A stretch of 17,056 nt of DNA from Burkholderiaceae bacterium (GTDB taxonomy: Bacteria > Pseudomonadota > Gammaproteobacteria > Burkholderiales > Burkholderiaceae): positions 1-17,056 of the forward strand of contig JAGOEY010000017.1 of assembly GCA_017997515.1 (NCBI GenBank). Reading direction: 5' to 3'. Made by a program: the position numbers and the translations under genes. Position 1 is the stretch's first letter. Every line of letters begins with the position of its first letter. Positions 7,899-14,971 of the stretch are shown here, in pieces. Under the pieces are notes generated by a model. That model made no database searches and had not been told where the DNA came from. It saw only the letters and a list, made by a program, of their open reading frames with translations.

Positions 7899-8737
7899 AC
7901 CCACTTGCCCACAGCGCCACGCCCACCGCGTCGGCCTCACCCTTGAGCCTGCTGCGCGCCGTGTGGCGCTACCGCTTCCTCCTGCGCCAGCTGGTGCAGC
8001 GCGACATCGCCAGCCGCTACCGTGGCTCCCTGGCCGGACTCATCTGGTCCCTCTTGCTGCCCTGCGTCATGCTGGCGGTCTACATGTTCGTATTCGGATA
8101 TGTCTTCACCCCCGTTCGGCGGGTCGGGCAAGAAACCGTCAACGCAGCATTTGCCCTGTCCTTGTTCGCCGGCATGCTCCTGCACGGCCTGGTGGGCGAA
8201 TGCCTGTCACGTGCGCCTGCGGCCGTGCTGGCCCAACCCAGCTACGTCAAAAAAGTCGTCTTCCCCATCGAGCTACTGCCCCTTGCCGTGGTGGGCACCG
8301 CCATGGTGCAATTCCTCATCGGCTCCGCCGTCCTGCTGCTGGCACTGCTGTTCACCCAGGGCCTGCCAGCCACCGCCTGGCTATGGCCGCTGGCCTGGCT
8401 GCCGCTGCTGGCACTGGCGGCGGGCATATCGTTCATGCTTGCGGCACTCACGGTGTACCTTCGCGATCTGGCACAACTCACCGGCTTCGTCGCAACCCTG
8501 CTGCTCTTCCTCTCGCCCGTGTTTTATTCACTCGATAGCGCCCCCCCGGGCTGGCAACAATGGCTTTTGCTCAACCCGCTCACGGTGCCCATCGAGGTCA
8601 CCCGCAGCCTGCTGATCAAAGGCACAGGCATTCCGCTGGCGCTCTGGGGATGGCACGCCGCAGGCTGCGCCGCCGCACTGTGGGCCGGCTGGTGGATCTT
8701 CCAACGCACACGCAAAGGGTTTGCCGATGTCATCTGA
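7895..8737 (+). CDS. wzm: O-antigen/polysaccharide ABC transporter permease Wzm
   Basis: Integral inner-membrane subunit of the ABC-2 type polysaccharide exporter that moves the completed undecaprenyl-linked glycan to the periplasm. The 280-residue length fits Wzm. The cytoplasmic N-terminal region RYRFLLRQLVQRDIASRYRG precedes about six hydrophobic segments, beginning LAGLIWSLLLPCVMLAVYMF. YVKKVVFPIELLPLAVV and FLSPVFYSLDSAPPGWQQW are family-typical, and the end RTRKGFADVI is a normal Wzm tail. The GTG start at 7895 gives a GTGA overlap with wsaF's stop, and the 3' end overlaps the ATPase gene by 11 bp, so the two exporter subunits are tightly coupled. No Wzy polymerase or Wzx flippase is seen in the window, consistent with the ABC-dependent route. 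Confidence 0.95.
   Translation: MNPLAHSATPTASASPLSLLRAVWRYRFLLRQLVQRDIASRYRGSLAGLIWSLLLPCVMLAVYMFVFGYVFTPVRRVGQETVNAAFALSLFAGMLLHGLVGECLSRAPAAVLAQPSYVKKVVFPIELLPLAVVGTAMVQFLIGSAVLLLALLFTQGLPATAWLWPLAWLPLLALAAGISFMLAALTVYLRDLAQLTGFVATLLLFLSPVFYSLDSAPPGWQQWLLLNPLTVPIEVTRSLLIKGTGIPLALWGWHAAGCAAALWAGWWIFQRTRKGFADVI
8714..8719 (+). promoter_or_regulatory. Ribosome binding site choosing the wzt start
   Basis: AAAGGG lies 7 nt before the ATG at 8727, inside the end of wzm. It favours ATG 8727 over the in-frame TTG at 8721, which would leave no spacing. Confidence 0.6.
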
Positions 8738-11189
8738 AGCGCAAACCACCCACTGGGCCATCCGCGCGCAGGGCGTCGGCAAAACCTACCGCCTCTACGA
8801 CAAACCCCACCACCGCCTGCTGCAATCGCTATGGCGCGGGCGCAAAAGCTACTACCGGGAATTTGCCGCCCTGCACAACATCTCCTTCGAACTCGAACGC
8901 GGGCAAACCCTCGGCATCATCGGGCGCAACGGCGCAGGCAAATCCACCCTGCTGCAAATCATCTGCGGCACCCTCCATCCCAGCGCCGGCAACGTACAGG
9001 TGCGCGGGCGCATTGCCGCACTGCTGGAGCTCGGCACCGGCTTCAACCCCGAATTCACCGGGCGTGAAAACATCGCCATCAACGCCGCCATCCTGGGCCT
9101 GAGCCAGCGCGAAATCTCCGAACGCCTCGACGACATCATCGCCTTTGCCGACATCGGCACGTTTATCGACCAGCCCGTCAAAACCTACTCCAGCGGCATG
9201 TACGTCCGCCTGGCCTTTGCCGTCGTCGTCCACGTCAACCCCGACATCCTCATCGTCGACGAAGCCCTCGCCGTCGGCGACGCCCTGTTCCAGGCCAAAT
9301 GCATGACCCGCATGCGCCGCATGCTCGACGACGGCCTCACCCTGCTCTTCATCAGCCACGACATCTCCGCAGTCAAAGCCCTGTGCCAGCGCACCCTCTG
9401 GATCGACCACGGCCAGGTGCGCGCCATGGGCCCCACCGCCGAAGTCACCCGCGACTACGACCACGACTGGATCCGCCAGGCCAATGCCGCCCAGGCGCTG
9501 CAGCCCATCACACCGCTCACCCTCACCGCAGAGCCAGAAAGTGATGAACTGCTGCAGGAGGAAGTCGTTGGCACCGGCGCCGTTGCCTTGCTGGCCCACG
9601 GCTGGGGTGCCAACGGCATGTTCGGCGCCGAAGCCCGGGCCCAGTACGGCGACACGCTGCAGATGCATCTGCGCCTGCAGGTGCGTCGGCCCTGCCAGCA
9701 CCTCGTCGTCTCCTACCATATCAAGAACCGGCAAAACCAGCACATCCTGGGCGGCCACAGCGCCGACCGCCCCGAAGTGCACGGCCGCACCTGGCAAGCA
9801 GGCGAAGTATTCGAACTCACCTTCGAAATCCCCGTGCACCTGCACCACGGCGACTACGCCCTCACCGTCCTGGCCGCCAGCATCGCCGATGTCGAGCACT
9901 ACACCGACGCCATCTTCCACCTCTGGGCCGACGACATCGCCACCCTGCACATCACGCCCCGCGCACGCTTCCCGCTCAGCGACCAGATCGAACCCCCTCA
10001 GATCCTGCACGTCACGCAGCAAGCCCCATGGCTCGTGCTCGACGACTTCTTCCCCAACCTGCTCACCGGCTTTCGCGTGGCTGAATACAACGCGCACCTT
10101 GCAGCCTTCCCGCAGCTATCGGTGCTGTCCAGCCTGGGCGACTTCGCTGCACAGCACGAGCGCTATGCCCAGTGCTACCCTATGCACGCCAGCCGGGTGC
10201 GCCCCTACGCGTCCAGCTGGCTGGCCGGGGCAGGGCTGGTGTACATGAATTTCCTCAACAACGCCCACCAGTACCTGCCCGCCCTGCAGCAACACCATAT
10301 TCCCTTCGTGCTCACCCTCTACCCGGGCGGCGGCTTCGGCCTCGACGAACCCGAAAGCGACGCCAAACTGGCGGCCGTGCTGGCCAGCCCCCTGCTGCAA
10401 GCCATCATCGTCACCCAGCCCGTCACGCAAGACTACCTGCAGCGTTTTTCCTCACGGCGGGGCCTCGCGCTGCCGCCACTGCACCGCATTGATGGCGTGG
10501 TAGTCAATCCCCTGTATTTCGAAGCCGATGGCCCCGCCCGCGCGCCAGCCTTCGGCCACGGCAAGGCCACACTCGACATCTGCTTCGTGGCCGAGTGTTA
10601 CATGCCCTTGGGCGCCAACAAAGGCTACCCCGAATTCATCGCCGCAGCCCGTGCCCTGGCCGATCTGCCCGAACTGCGCTGGCACATCGTGGGCGGCGGC
10701 TACACCGCCGACGAACTCGACATCACTGCACTGGGCCAGCGCATCCAGTTCCATGGCCGCTTGGACACGCCAGACCTGCGCCAGTTCTACGCCGGCATGG
10801 ACCTCATCATCTCGCCCAACCAGCCCTTCCTGCTGCACCCCGGCAACTTCGATGGCTTCCCCACCGGCTGCTGCGTCGAAGCCTCCCTCTGCGGCGTCGC
10901 CGTCATGGCCACCGATGCGCTTGGCCAGAATCCGGGCTACGTCGATGCAGACACCATGCTGCTGCTCGAAACCAGTGCCAACACTGCGCTGGCACCACAA
11001 ATCGAAGCCCGCGTCCGCCAGCTATACGCCGACCCCACCGCGCTCAAGCGCATCGGCCAGGCAGGGCAAACCCTCACACGCCAGCTCTACGCCCCCGAGC
11101 GGCAAATCGGTCAACGCCAGCACATCCTGCGAACGGTCGCAAACCAGCTGGGCCTGCCAGTCACCAAGGCGGAGCATCCTGCCCCATGA
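8727..11189 (+). CDS. wzt: Wzt ATPase fused to carbohydrate-binding domain and a GT4 glycosyltransferase
   Basis: An 820-residue protein about twice the usual Wzt length. Residues 1-245 are the ABC ATPase: Walker A GRNGAGKST at 66-74, signature YSSGM at 154-158, Walker B ILIVDE at 174-179, H-loop His211, and the Wzt-specific ALLELGTGFNPEFTGREN. Residues about 280-415 form a beta-rich Wzt C-terminal domain (GTGAVALLAHGWGANG to ATLHITPRARFPL), which in known Wzt proteins reads the end of the finished glycan. From about 426 to the end lies an additional GT-B glycosyltransferase, with YPGGGFGLDEPESD, WHIVGGGYTADELD and a GT4-type donor site in GNFDGFPTGCCVEASLCGVA. The frame is uninterrupted and codon use is uniform across the joints, so this is a true fusion, not a sequencing join. 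Start ATG 8727 is preceded by AAAGGG at 8714-8719. The role suggested is coupling of a terminal sugar addition to export; this is inference. Confidence 0.92.
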   Translation: MSSEAQTTHWAIRAQGVGKTYRLYDKPHHRLLQSLWRGRKSYYREFAALHNISFELERGQTLGIIGRNGAGKSTLLQIICGTLHPSAGNVQVRGRIAALLELGTGFNPEFTGRENIAINAAILGLSQREISERLDDIIAFADIGTFIDQPVKTYSSGMYVRLAFAVVVHVNPDILIVDEALAVGDALFQAKCMTRMRRMLDDGLTLLFISHDISAVKALCQRTLWIDHGQVRAMGPTAEVTRDYDHDWIRQANAAQALQPITPLTLTAEPESDELLQEEVVGTGAVALLAHGWGANGMFGAEARAQYGDTLQMHLRLQVRRPCQHLVVSYHIKNRQNQHILGGHSADRPEVHGRTWQAGEVFELTFEIPVHLHHGDYALTVLAASIADVEHYTDAIFHLWADDIATLHITPRARFPLSDQIEPPQILHVTQQAPWLVLDDFFPNLLTGFRVAEYNAHLAAFPQLSVLSSLGDFAAQHERYAQCYPMHASRVRPYASSWLAGAGLVYMNFLNNAHQYLPALQQHHIPFVLTLYPGGGFGLDEPESDAKLAAVLASPLLQAIIVTQPVTQDYLQRFSSRRGLALPPLHRIDGVVVNPLYFEADGPARAPAFGHGKATLDICFVAECYMPLGANKGYPEFIAAARALADLPELRWHIVGGGYTADELDITALGQRIQFHGRLDTPDLRQFYAGMDLIISPNQPFLLHPGNFDGFPTGCCVEASLCGVAVMATDALGQNPGYVDADTMLLLETSANTALAPQIEARVRQLYADPTALKRIGQAGQTLTRQLYAPERQIGQRQHILRTVANQLGLPVTKAEHPAP

Positions 11190-11860
11190 CACCCCTTCTC
11201 ATCTTTGGCGCAGGCGGCCATGCGCGCGAAGTCGCGCAAATCGTGCACGACATCAACCAGGCACAGCCCGGCAGCTGGCACCTGCTCGGCTTCATGGCCG
11301 ACCCCCAGGCCGTGGCCCTGCACCCCAAGCCCCTGCCAGCGTCCCTGCTGGGCAACAGCCAGCAAGCCCTGGCCACCCATCCGCAGGCCCACTGCGTTAT
11401 CGCCGTAGGCAACTCCCAGGCCCGCCGCAGCATCGCAGCCCGGCTGCGCCAGCAACACCCGGGGTTGCGCTTTGCCACCCTGGTGCACCCCCGCGCGTGG
11501 GTGGCAACCGGGGCCAGCGTAGGGCAGGGCAGTGTGGTGTTTGCAGGCGCCCTCATCAATGTCGACGCCTCCCTGGGCATCCACACCAGCATCAACCTTG
11601 CCTGCACCATCAGCCACGACTGCCAGTTGGGTGATTACGTCAGCCTTGGACCCGGGGTGCACATGGCCGGAGCCGTCACGCTCGGCGAGGCCGTGGACGT
11701 CGGCACCGGGGCCAGCATTCGCCCCCGCGTCAGTGTGGGCGCCAATGCGGTCATTGGCGCCGGAGCCGCTGTGGTGCGCGATCTGTTGGGCGACAGCACA
11801 GCCGTTGGGGTGCCTGCGCGCCTGCGGTCGAGCTTCACCGAGAGAGACCAAGAGCGCTGA
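11186..11860 (+). CDS. NeuD/PglD-type sugar O- or N-acetyltransferase
   Basis: A 224-residue left-handed beta-helix acyltransferase of the NeuD/PglD/VioB group. These transfer an acetyl (or similar) group from acyl-CoA to an amino or hydroxy group of a nucleotide sugar. The N-terminal Rossmann-like part has LLIFGAGGHAREVAQIV (residues 4-20) and CVIAVGNSQARRSIAARL. Hexapeptide repeats run from about 105 to 210, with the probable catalytic His144 in TISHDCQLGDY and the closing GVPARL. The start ATG 11186 overlaps the wzt stop (ATGA); GGAG at 11171-11174 lies 11 nt upstream. With RmlA and the DegT aminotransferase at 14972 it could make a dTDP-4-acetamido-4,6-dideoxyhexose, as VioA/VioB do for Qui4NAc. 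Direct O-acetylation of the glycan is less likely because no membrane segment is seen. Confidence 0.88.
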   Translation: MTPLLIFGAGGHAREVAQIVHDINQAQPGSWHLLGFMADPQAVALHPKPLPASLLGNSQQALATHPQAHCVIAVGNSQARRSIAARLRQQHPGLRFATLVHPRAWVATGASVGQGSVVFAGALINVDASLGIHTSINLACTISHDCQLGDYVSLGPGVHMAGAVTLGEAVDVGTGASIRPRVSVGANAVIGAGAAVVRDLLGDSTAVGVPARLRSSFTERDQER

Positions 11861-11865
11861 AAATC

Positions 11866-13314
11866 ATGACAATTCACTCCACCGAATCCGCCCGGCCCGG
11901 TCCTGCAAAACCTGCCGCCAACGGCGCACACGTAAACCGGTATCCAGGCCCCTGGGCCGTGGCGGCAATGATCCTTGCCCTTGGCATCGGCATGGTAATG
12001 TGTATCGTGCAGCCAGCACTGAATGCGCCAGACGAGGACTATCACTGGCAACGCGCCGTGCAAGTCTCGCATGGCCAATGGCTTGCGGACCGGTATGGAG
12101 AACAAGACTACGGCGGCAACATAGACCTCGCCGCACTGGAATTCGCCCGCTGGGCAAATGCGCACTTCCAGAACGCATCCGCGTTCAGTCTCAGCCAGGC
12201 AAGGCAAATCTCTGCAGCACTTGAAAACAGCCCGGGCATGGCCAAGGCATCGTTTCCAAGCAGCGCCACATTTTCACCGCTGGTGTATCTGCCCCAGGCC
12301 GCCGGCATTGCTGTGGCGCGCCAATGGGGTGGCGGAGTCTTTGAACAAATGATCGCCGGCCGAATGGCCAACCTGCTGGTGTACCTCGTGCTCATGGCAT
12401 CAGCGATAGGGGTGGCGCCCCGTGGGCAACCCCTATTGGTGCTGCTTGCGGTGACGGCCCCGGCGCTGCATCTGGCGGCCTCCGTCAGTGCCGACCCGCT
12501 CAACATTGCACTGCCAGCCTTGCTCTTTGCCTGGTGTCTCAGGCTGCGCCTGGATGAGACAAGCCGTCTGACACGCCGCAGCCTGTGGGTGCTGGGGCTC
12601 ATGCTGGTGTCATTGTCCCTGCTCAAACCCATCTACGTGCTGCTCAGTGGCATGGCACTGCTCGTGCCAGTGCGGCACTTCGGCAGTGCGCGCGAGCGGC
12701 GCATCTTCCTGCTGGCAACCATCGGCGCGGGGCTGGCGCTCACCCTGGCCTGGAATGCGGCCTATCCCTTTATGCCAGGGCGCTACTGGGGCACGGGCGC
12801 CGACCCCAAAGCCGTGCTGCTGCACATCATCCAGGCACCACGGGCCAGCCTTGCATATTTTTTTCAAAGCCTGCAACACCAGCTGCCCATCATGTGGATA
12901 GATGGATGGGGGCGCATGGGAGGGTATCCGCCGCCCTTCATGCTCAATGCACCCAAAGCCCTCTCCTGGGCCGCACTTGCCACAATGCTGGCGATAGCCG
13001 CATTCGACGGGGCTGATCGCCGCGACCTGCGAGCTTCTGCGTTCATGGCAACACTCGCCGTGGTGTTTACATGCGTCATCTTCCTGGCCTTCTGGCTGAC
13101 CTTTTCGCCACCAGGCTCCGCCGTCATCCAGGGCGTGCAAGGTCGCTACTTCCAGCTTGCTTTTTTGCTGACCGGATGGGCCCTTGTCTGCGCGGCGCCA
13201 TTCGGAGCGTACTGTCAGCGGCTTGTTACCCCCTTGTTCATTGTGGGCCTCACATTGCAGATGGCATCTTTGCTGCAAGGCATCGAGGCTTTCCGTTTTT
13301 ACTGGACCAACTAG
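11866..13314 (+). CDS. DUF2142-family membrane protein, probable GT-C glycosyltransferase
   Basis: A 482-residue polytopic inner-membrane protein matching the style of DUF2142. A cytoplasmic N-terminus of about 28 residues precedes a first hydrophobic segment (AVAAMILALGIGMVMCIVQ). The outside loop then carries PDEDYHWQRA, with acidic residues 56-58, where GT-C enzymes place their catalytic or metal acids. SATFSPLVYLPQAAGIAVAR and VQGRYFQLAFLL are family-like. About ten further hydrophobic segments follow. GT-C enzymes use polyprenyl-phosphate sugars on the periplasmic face, and the next two genes (GtrB- and GtrA-like) are the usual makers and flippers of such donors, so the three probably act together. 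Function is inferred from context; the family has no firmly assigned reaction that I know of. Start ATG 11866, 5 bp after the acetyltransferase gene. Confidence 0.82.
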   Translation: MTIHSTESARPGPAKPAANGAHVNRYPGPWAVAAMILALGIGMVMCIVQPALNAPDEDYHWQRAVQVSHGQWLADRYGEQDYGGNIDLAALEFARWANAHFQNASAFSLSQARQISAALENSPGMAKASFPSSATFSPLVYLPQAAGIAVARQWGGGVFEQMIAGRMANLLVYLVLMASAIGVAPRGQPLLVLLAVTAPALHLAASVSADPLNIALPALLFAWCLRLRLDETSRLTRRSLWVLGLMLVSLSLLKPIYVLLSGMALLVPVRHFGSARERRIFLLATIGAGLALTLAWNAAYPFMPGRYWGTGADPKAVLLHIIQAPRASLAYFFQSLQHQLPIMWIDGWGRMGGYPPPFMLNAPKALSWAALATMLAIAAFDGADRRDLRASAFMATLAVVFTCVIFLAFWLTFSPPGSAVIQGVQGRYFQLAFLLTGWALVCAAPFGAYCQRLVTPLFIVGLTLQMASLLQGIEAFRFYWTN

Positions 13315-13323
13315 GTTTTTTGT

Positions 13324-14292
13324 ATGTACAACCCATTGCGCCTTGCAGTCCTGATACCCTGCTACAACGAAGAAGTCGCCATCGGCACCGTCGTGCGCGA
13401 TTTCCAGCGCGTTCTCCCGCAGGCCACCATCTACGTATTCGACAACAACTCCCGCGACCGCACCGTCGACATCGCCCGCAGCCACGGCGCCGTGGTGCGC
13501 CATGTGCCGCTGCAGGGCAAAGGCAACGTCATGCGCCGCATGTTTGCCGACATCGAAGCCGACATCTACATCCTTGTCGACGGCGACGACACCTACCACG
13601 CCCAAAGCAGCCCGCAAATGATCGACACCCTGCTGGCCGAAGGCCTCGACATGGTCGTAGGCCGCCGCAAAAGCACCGAAGTCGAAAGCTACCGCCTGGG
13701 CCACCGCCTCGGCAACCGCATGCTCACCGGCTTCGTGGCCCAACTCTTCGGACGCCGCTTCACCGACATGCTCTCCGGTTACCGCGTCTTCTCGCGCCGC
13801 TACGTCAAATCCTTCCCCGCCCTGGCCCGCGGCTTCGAAACCGAAACCGAGCTCACCGTCCACGCACTCGAACTGCGCATGCCTGTGACCGAAGTCGACA
13901 CCCCCTACAAAGCCCGGCCCGAAGGCTCCTTCAGCAAACTCAACACCATCCGCGACGGCATCCGCATCCTCAACACCATCCTGCGCCTCTTTCGGCTCGA
14001 ACGCCCCCTGCTGTTCTTCGGCCTCATCAGCCTCCTCCTGGCACTGTTGGCCATAGGCCTGGCCACCCCCCTGGCACTCACCTACATCGAAACCGGCCTC
14101 GTCCCGCGCCTGCCCACCGCCCTGCTGGCCACCGGCCTGGGCATCCTCTCCAGCCTCTCACTCACCTGCGGCCTCATCCTCGAAAACGTCACGCAAACCC
14201 GGCAAGAAGCCCGCCGGCTGATCTACCTCGGCATCCCCTGCATCGCCAGCACATCCCCCTCGGGCGACCCGCCCGCCGGGAGAACCGCTTGA
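13324..14292 (+). CDS. gtrB: GtrB/DPM1-like polyprenyl-phosphate glycosyltransferase
   Basis: A 322-residue GT2 enzyme with a C-terminal membrane anchor, predicted to move a sugar from a nucleotide donor to undecaprenyl phosphate on the cytoplasmic face. Motifs: LAVLIPCYNEEVAIGTVV at 7-24, FDNNSRDRT, PLQGKGNVMRRMF, metal-binding DGDD at 86-89, MLSGYRVFSRRYVKSFP and GFETETELTVHALE, all standard for this subfamily. Two hydrophobic segments lie near residues 233-255 and 262-284. It starts 9 bp after the DUF2142 gene and its TGA overlaps the TTG start of gtrA. Together the three genes look like a periplasmic glycan-decorating module similar in logic to the gtrABC serotype-conversion systems. Which sugar is transferred cannot be told. 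Confidence 0.9.
   Translation: MYNPLRLAVLIPCYNEEVAIGTVVRDFQRVLPQATIYVFDNNSRDRTVDIARSHGAVVRHVPLQGKGNVMRRMFADIEADIYILVDGDDTYHAQSSPQMIDTLLAEGLDMVVGRRKSTEVESYRLGHRLGNRMLTGFVAQLFGRRFTDMLSGYRVFSRRYVKSFPALARGFETETELTVHALELRMPVTEVDTPYKARPEGSFSKLNTIRDGIRILNTILRLFRLERPLLFFGLISLLLALLAIGLATPLALTYIETGLVPRLPTALLATGLGILSSLSLTCGLILENVTQTRQEARRLIYLGIPCIASTSPSGDPPAGRTA
14278..14282 (+). promoter_or_regulatory. Ribosome binding site supporting the TTG start of gtrA
   Basis: GGGAG lies 6 nt before TTG 14289. A small GC-rich hairpin (CGGGC 14261-14265 with GCCCG 14271-14275) ends 2 nt upstream of it and might modulate access. Confidence 0.6.
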
Positions 14293-14672
14293 CGGCCCGG
14301 CTACTGCGCTTCGGACTCGTTGGCACGGCCGGCTACCTCGTCGACGCCGGGCTACTGCAAACCATGGTGCAATGGGGTGGCATCAACCCCTTCCTGGCAC
14401 GCCTGGGCTCATTCATTGCAGCCGCCACCGCCACCTGGTGGCTCAACCGCACGTACACATTTTCTGCACGCCACCAGGCCAGCGGCGGTGAATGGCTGCG
14501 CTACATCACAGCCATGACCCTGGGCGGGCTCATCAACTACGGCGCATTTGCAGCAGCACTCCTGTGGCTCCCACACCCCCTGCGCCAGCCCTGGCTGGCA
14601 GTGGCCTGCGGCTCCCTGGCCGGTATGGCAGCTAACTACTACACCTCCAGCCGCTTCATCTTCGTTCGCTAA
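14289..14672 (+). CDS. gtrA: GtrA-family membrane protein (polyprenyl-phosphate sugar flippase)
   Basis: A 127-residue membrane protein with four hydrophobic segments, matching GtrA. The opening LLRFGLVGTAGYLVDAGLLQ and the closing GMAANYYTSSRFIFVR are characteristic (N-terminal RFxxVG and C-terminal N-Y--S--F-F pattern). GtrA proteins are thought to flip undecaprenyl-phosphate sugars made by GtrB to the periplasm. The start is TTG 14289, giving a TTGA overlap with gtrB; GGGAG at 14278-14282 sits 6 nt upstream, and the resulting length fits the family, so the rare start is well supported. The stop TAA (14670-14672) lies inside the left arm of the downstream palindromic repeat, so the repeat inserted at, or defines, the gene's end. 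Confidence 0.92.
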   Translation: MTARLLRFGLVGTAGYLVDAGLLQTMVQWGGINPFLARLGSFIAAATATWWLNRTYTFSARHQASGGEWLRYITAMTLGGLINYGAFAAALLWLPHPLRQPWLAVACGSLAGMAANYYTSSRFIFVR

Positions 14673-14789
14673 GAGCGGCTAACAAAACTCAGCGTAGCGG
14701 TTCTGGCTAGGCGCTGCGTCGCAGGCAGTACGGGTAGTACGACAAGACGCAGCAACGACGCCAGAAGAGTATTGTTAGCCGCTCTTAGC
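14668..14789. repeat. 122-bp imperfect palindromic element (REP/MITE-like)
   Basis: The ends are an exact 18-bp inverted repeat: GCTAAGAGCGGCTAACAA at 14668-14685 and its reverse complement at 14772-14789. After one mismatch the arms continue with ACTC/GAGT, then TTCTGGC (14701-14707) pairs with GCCAGAA (14760-14766) and GCTGCGTC (14713-14720) with GACGCAGC (14745-14752), so the whole element can fold into one long interrupted hairpin. It holds no gene. It supplies the gtrA stop codon and could end transcription or stabilise the upstream mRNA, though no T-run follows. The structure is typical of dispersed intergenic repeats; whether it recurs in the genome cannot be seen here. Confidence 0.85.
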
Positions 14790-14971
14790 AGGAACAAAGT
14801 CATCCCGGTGTTCCTCAACATCGAACCCGAAACCCCTCAAAAAATGCCAGGCCATGCATCCATGCTGCAGTGATGTGGGAGGTATCAATTCGCTGCACGC
14901 CAAATAGCCAGTAGCAGAGTGCACCGTATCATTGCAGCGCGCAAACCTGCACCATCCACGCCTGAACCCCC
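14790..14971. other. Intergenic stretch between repeat and aminotransferase gene
   Basis: About 180 bp without a convincing gene. It begins with a 7-bp dyad, AGGAACA (14790-14796) and TGTTCCT (14809-14815), separated by 12 bp, which could be an operator, a second hairpin or part of another repeat. Short open frames cross it on both strands, but none has a start site or recognisable family. I see no clear sigma-70 promoter for the downstream pair, although one is expected here if the palindrome ends the upstream transcript. Confidence 0.5.

Noticed and set aside
8829..10097. 422-codon open frame on the minus strand opposite wzt, and similar long antisense frames at 12610-13863 and 14978-16171
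   Set aside because: They lie opposite strongly supported genes, have low-complexity Val/Gly/Ala/Asp-rich translations, and are what C-ending codons on the + strand produce by chance in high-GC DNA.
10595..11185. Possible N-terminal extension of the acetyltransferase
   Set aside because: It lies inside wzt, is Arg/Pro/His-rich and resembles nothing, while the ATGA start at 11186 begins exactly at the family's N-terminus.
13071..14288. Long + strand frame preceding gtrA (track of Arg/His/Pro-rich residues)
   Set aside because: It overlaps the DUF2142 and gtrB genes in another frame with biased composition; only the part from TTG 14289 resembles a protein family.
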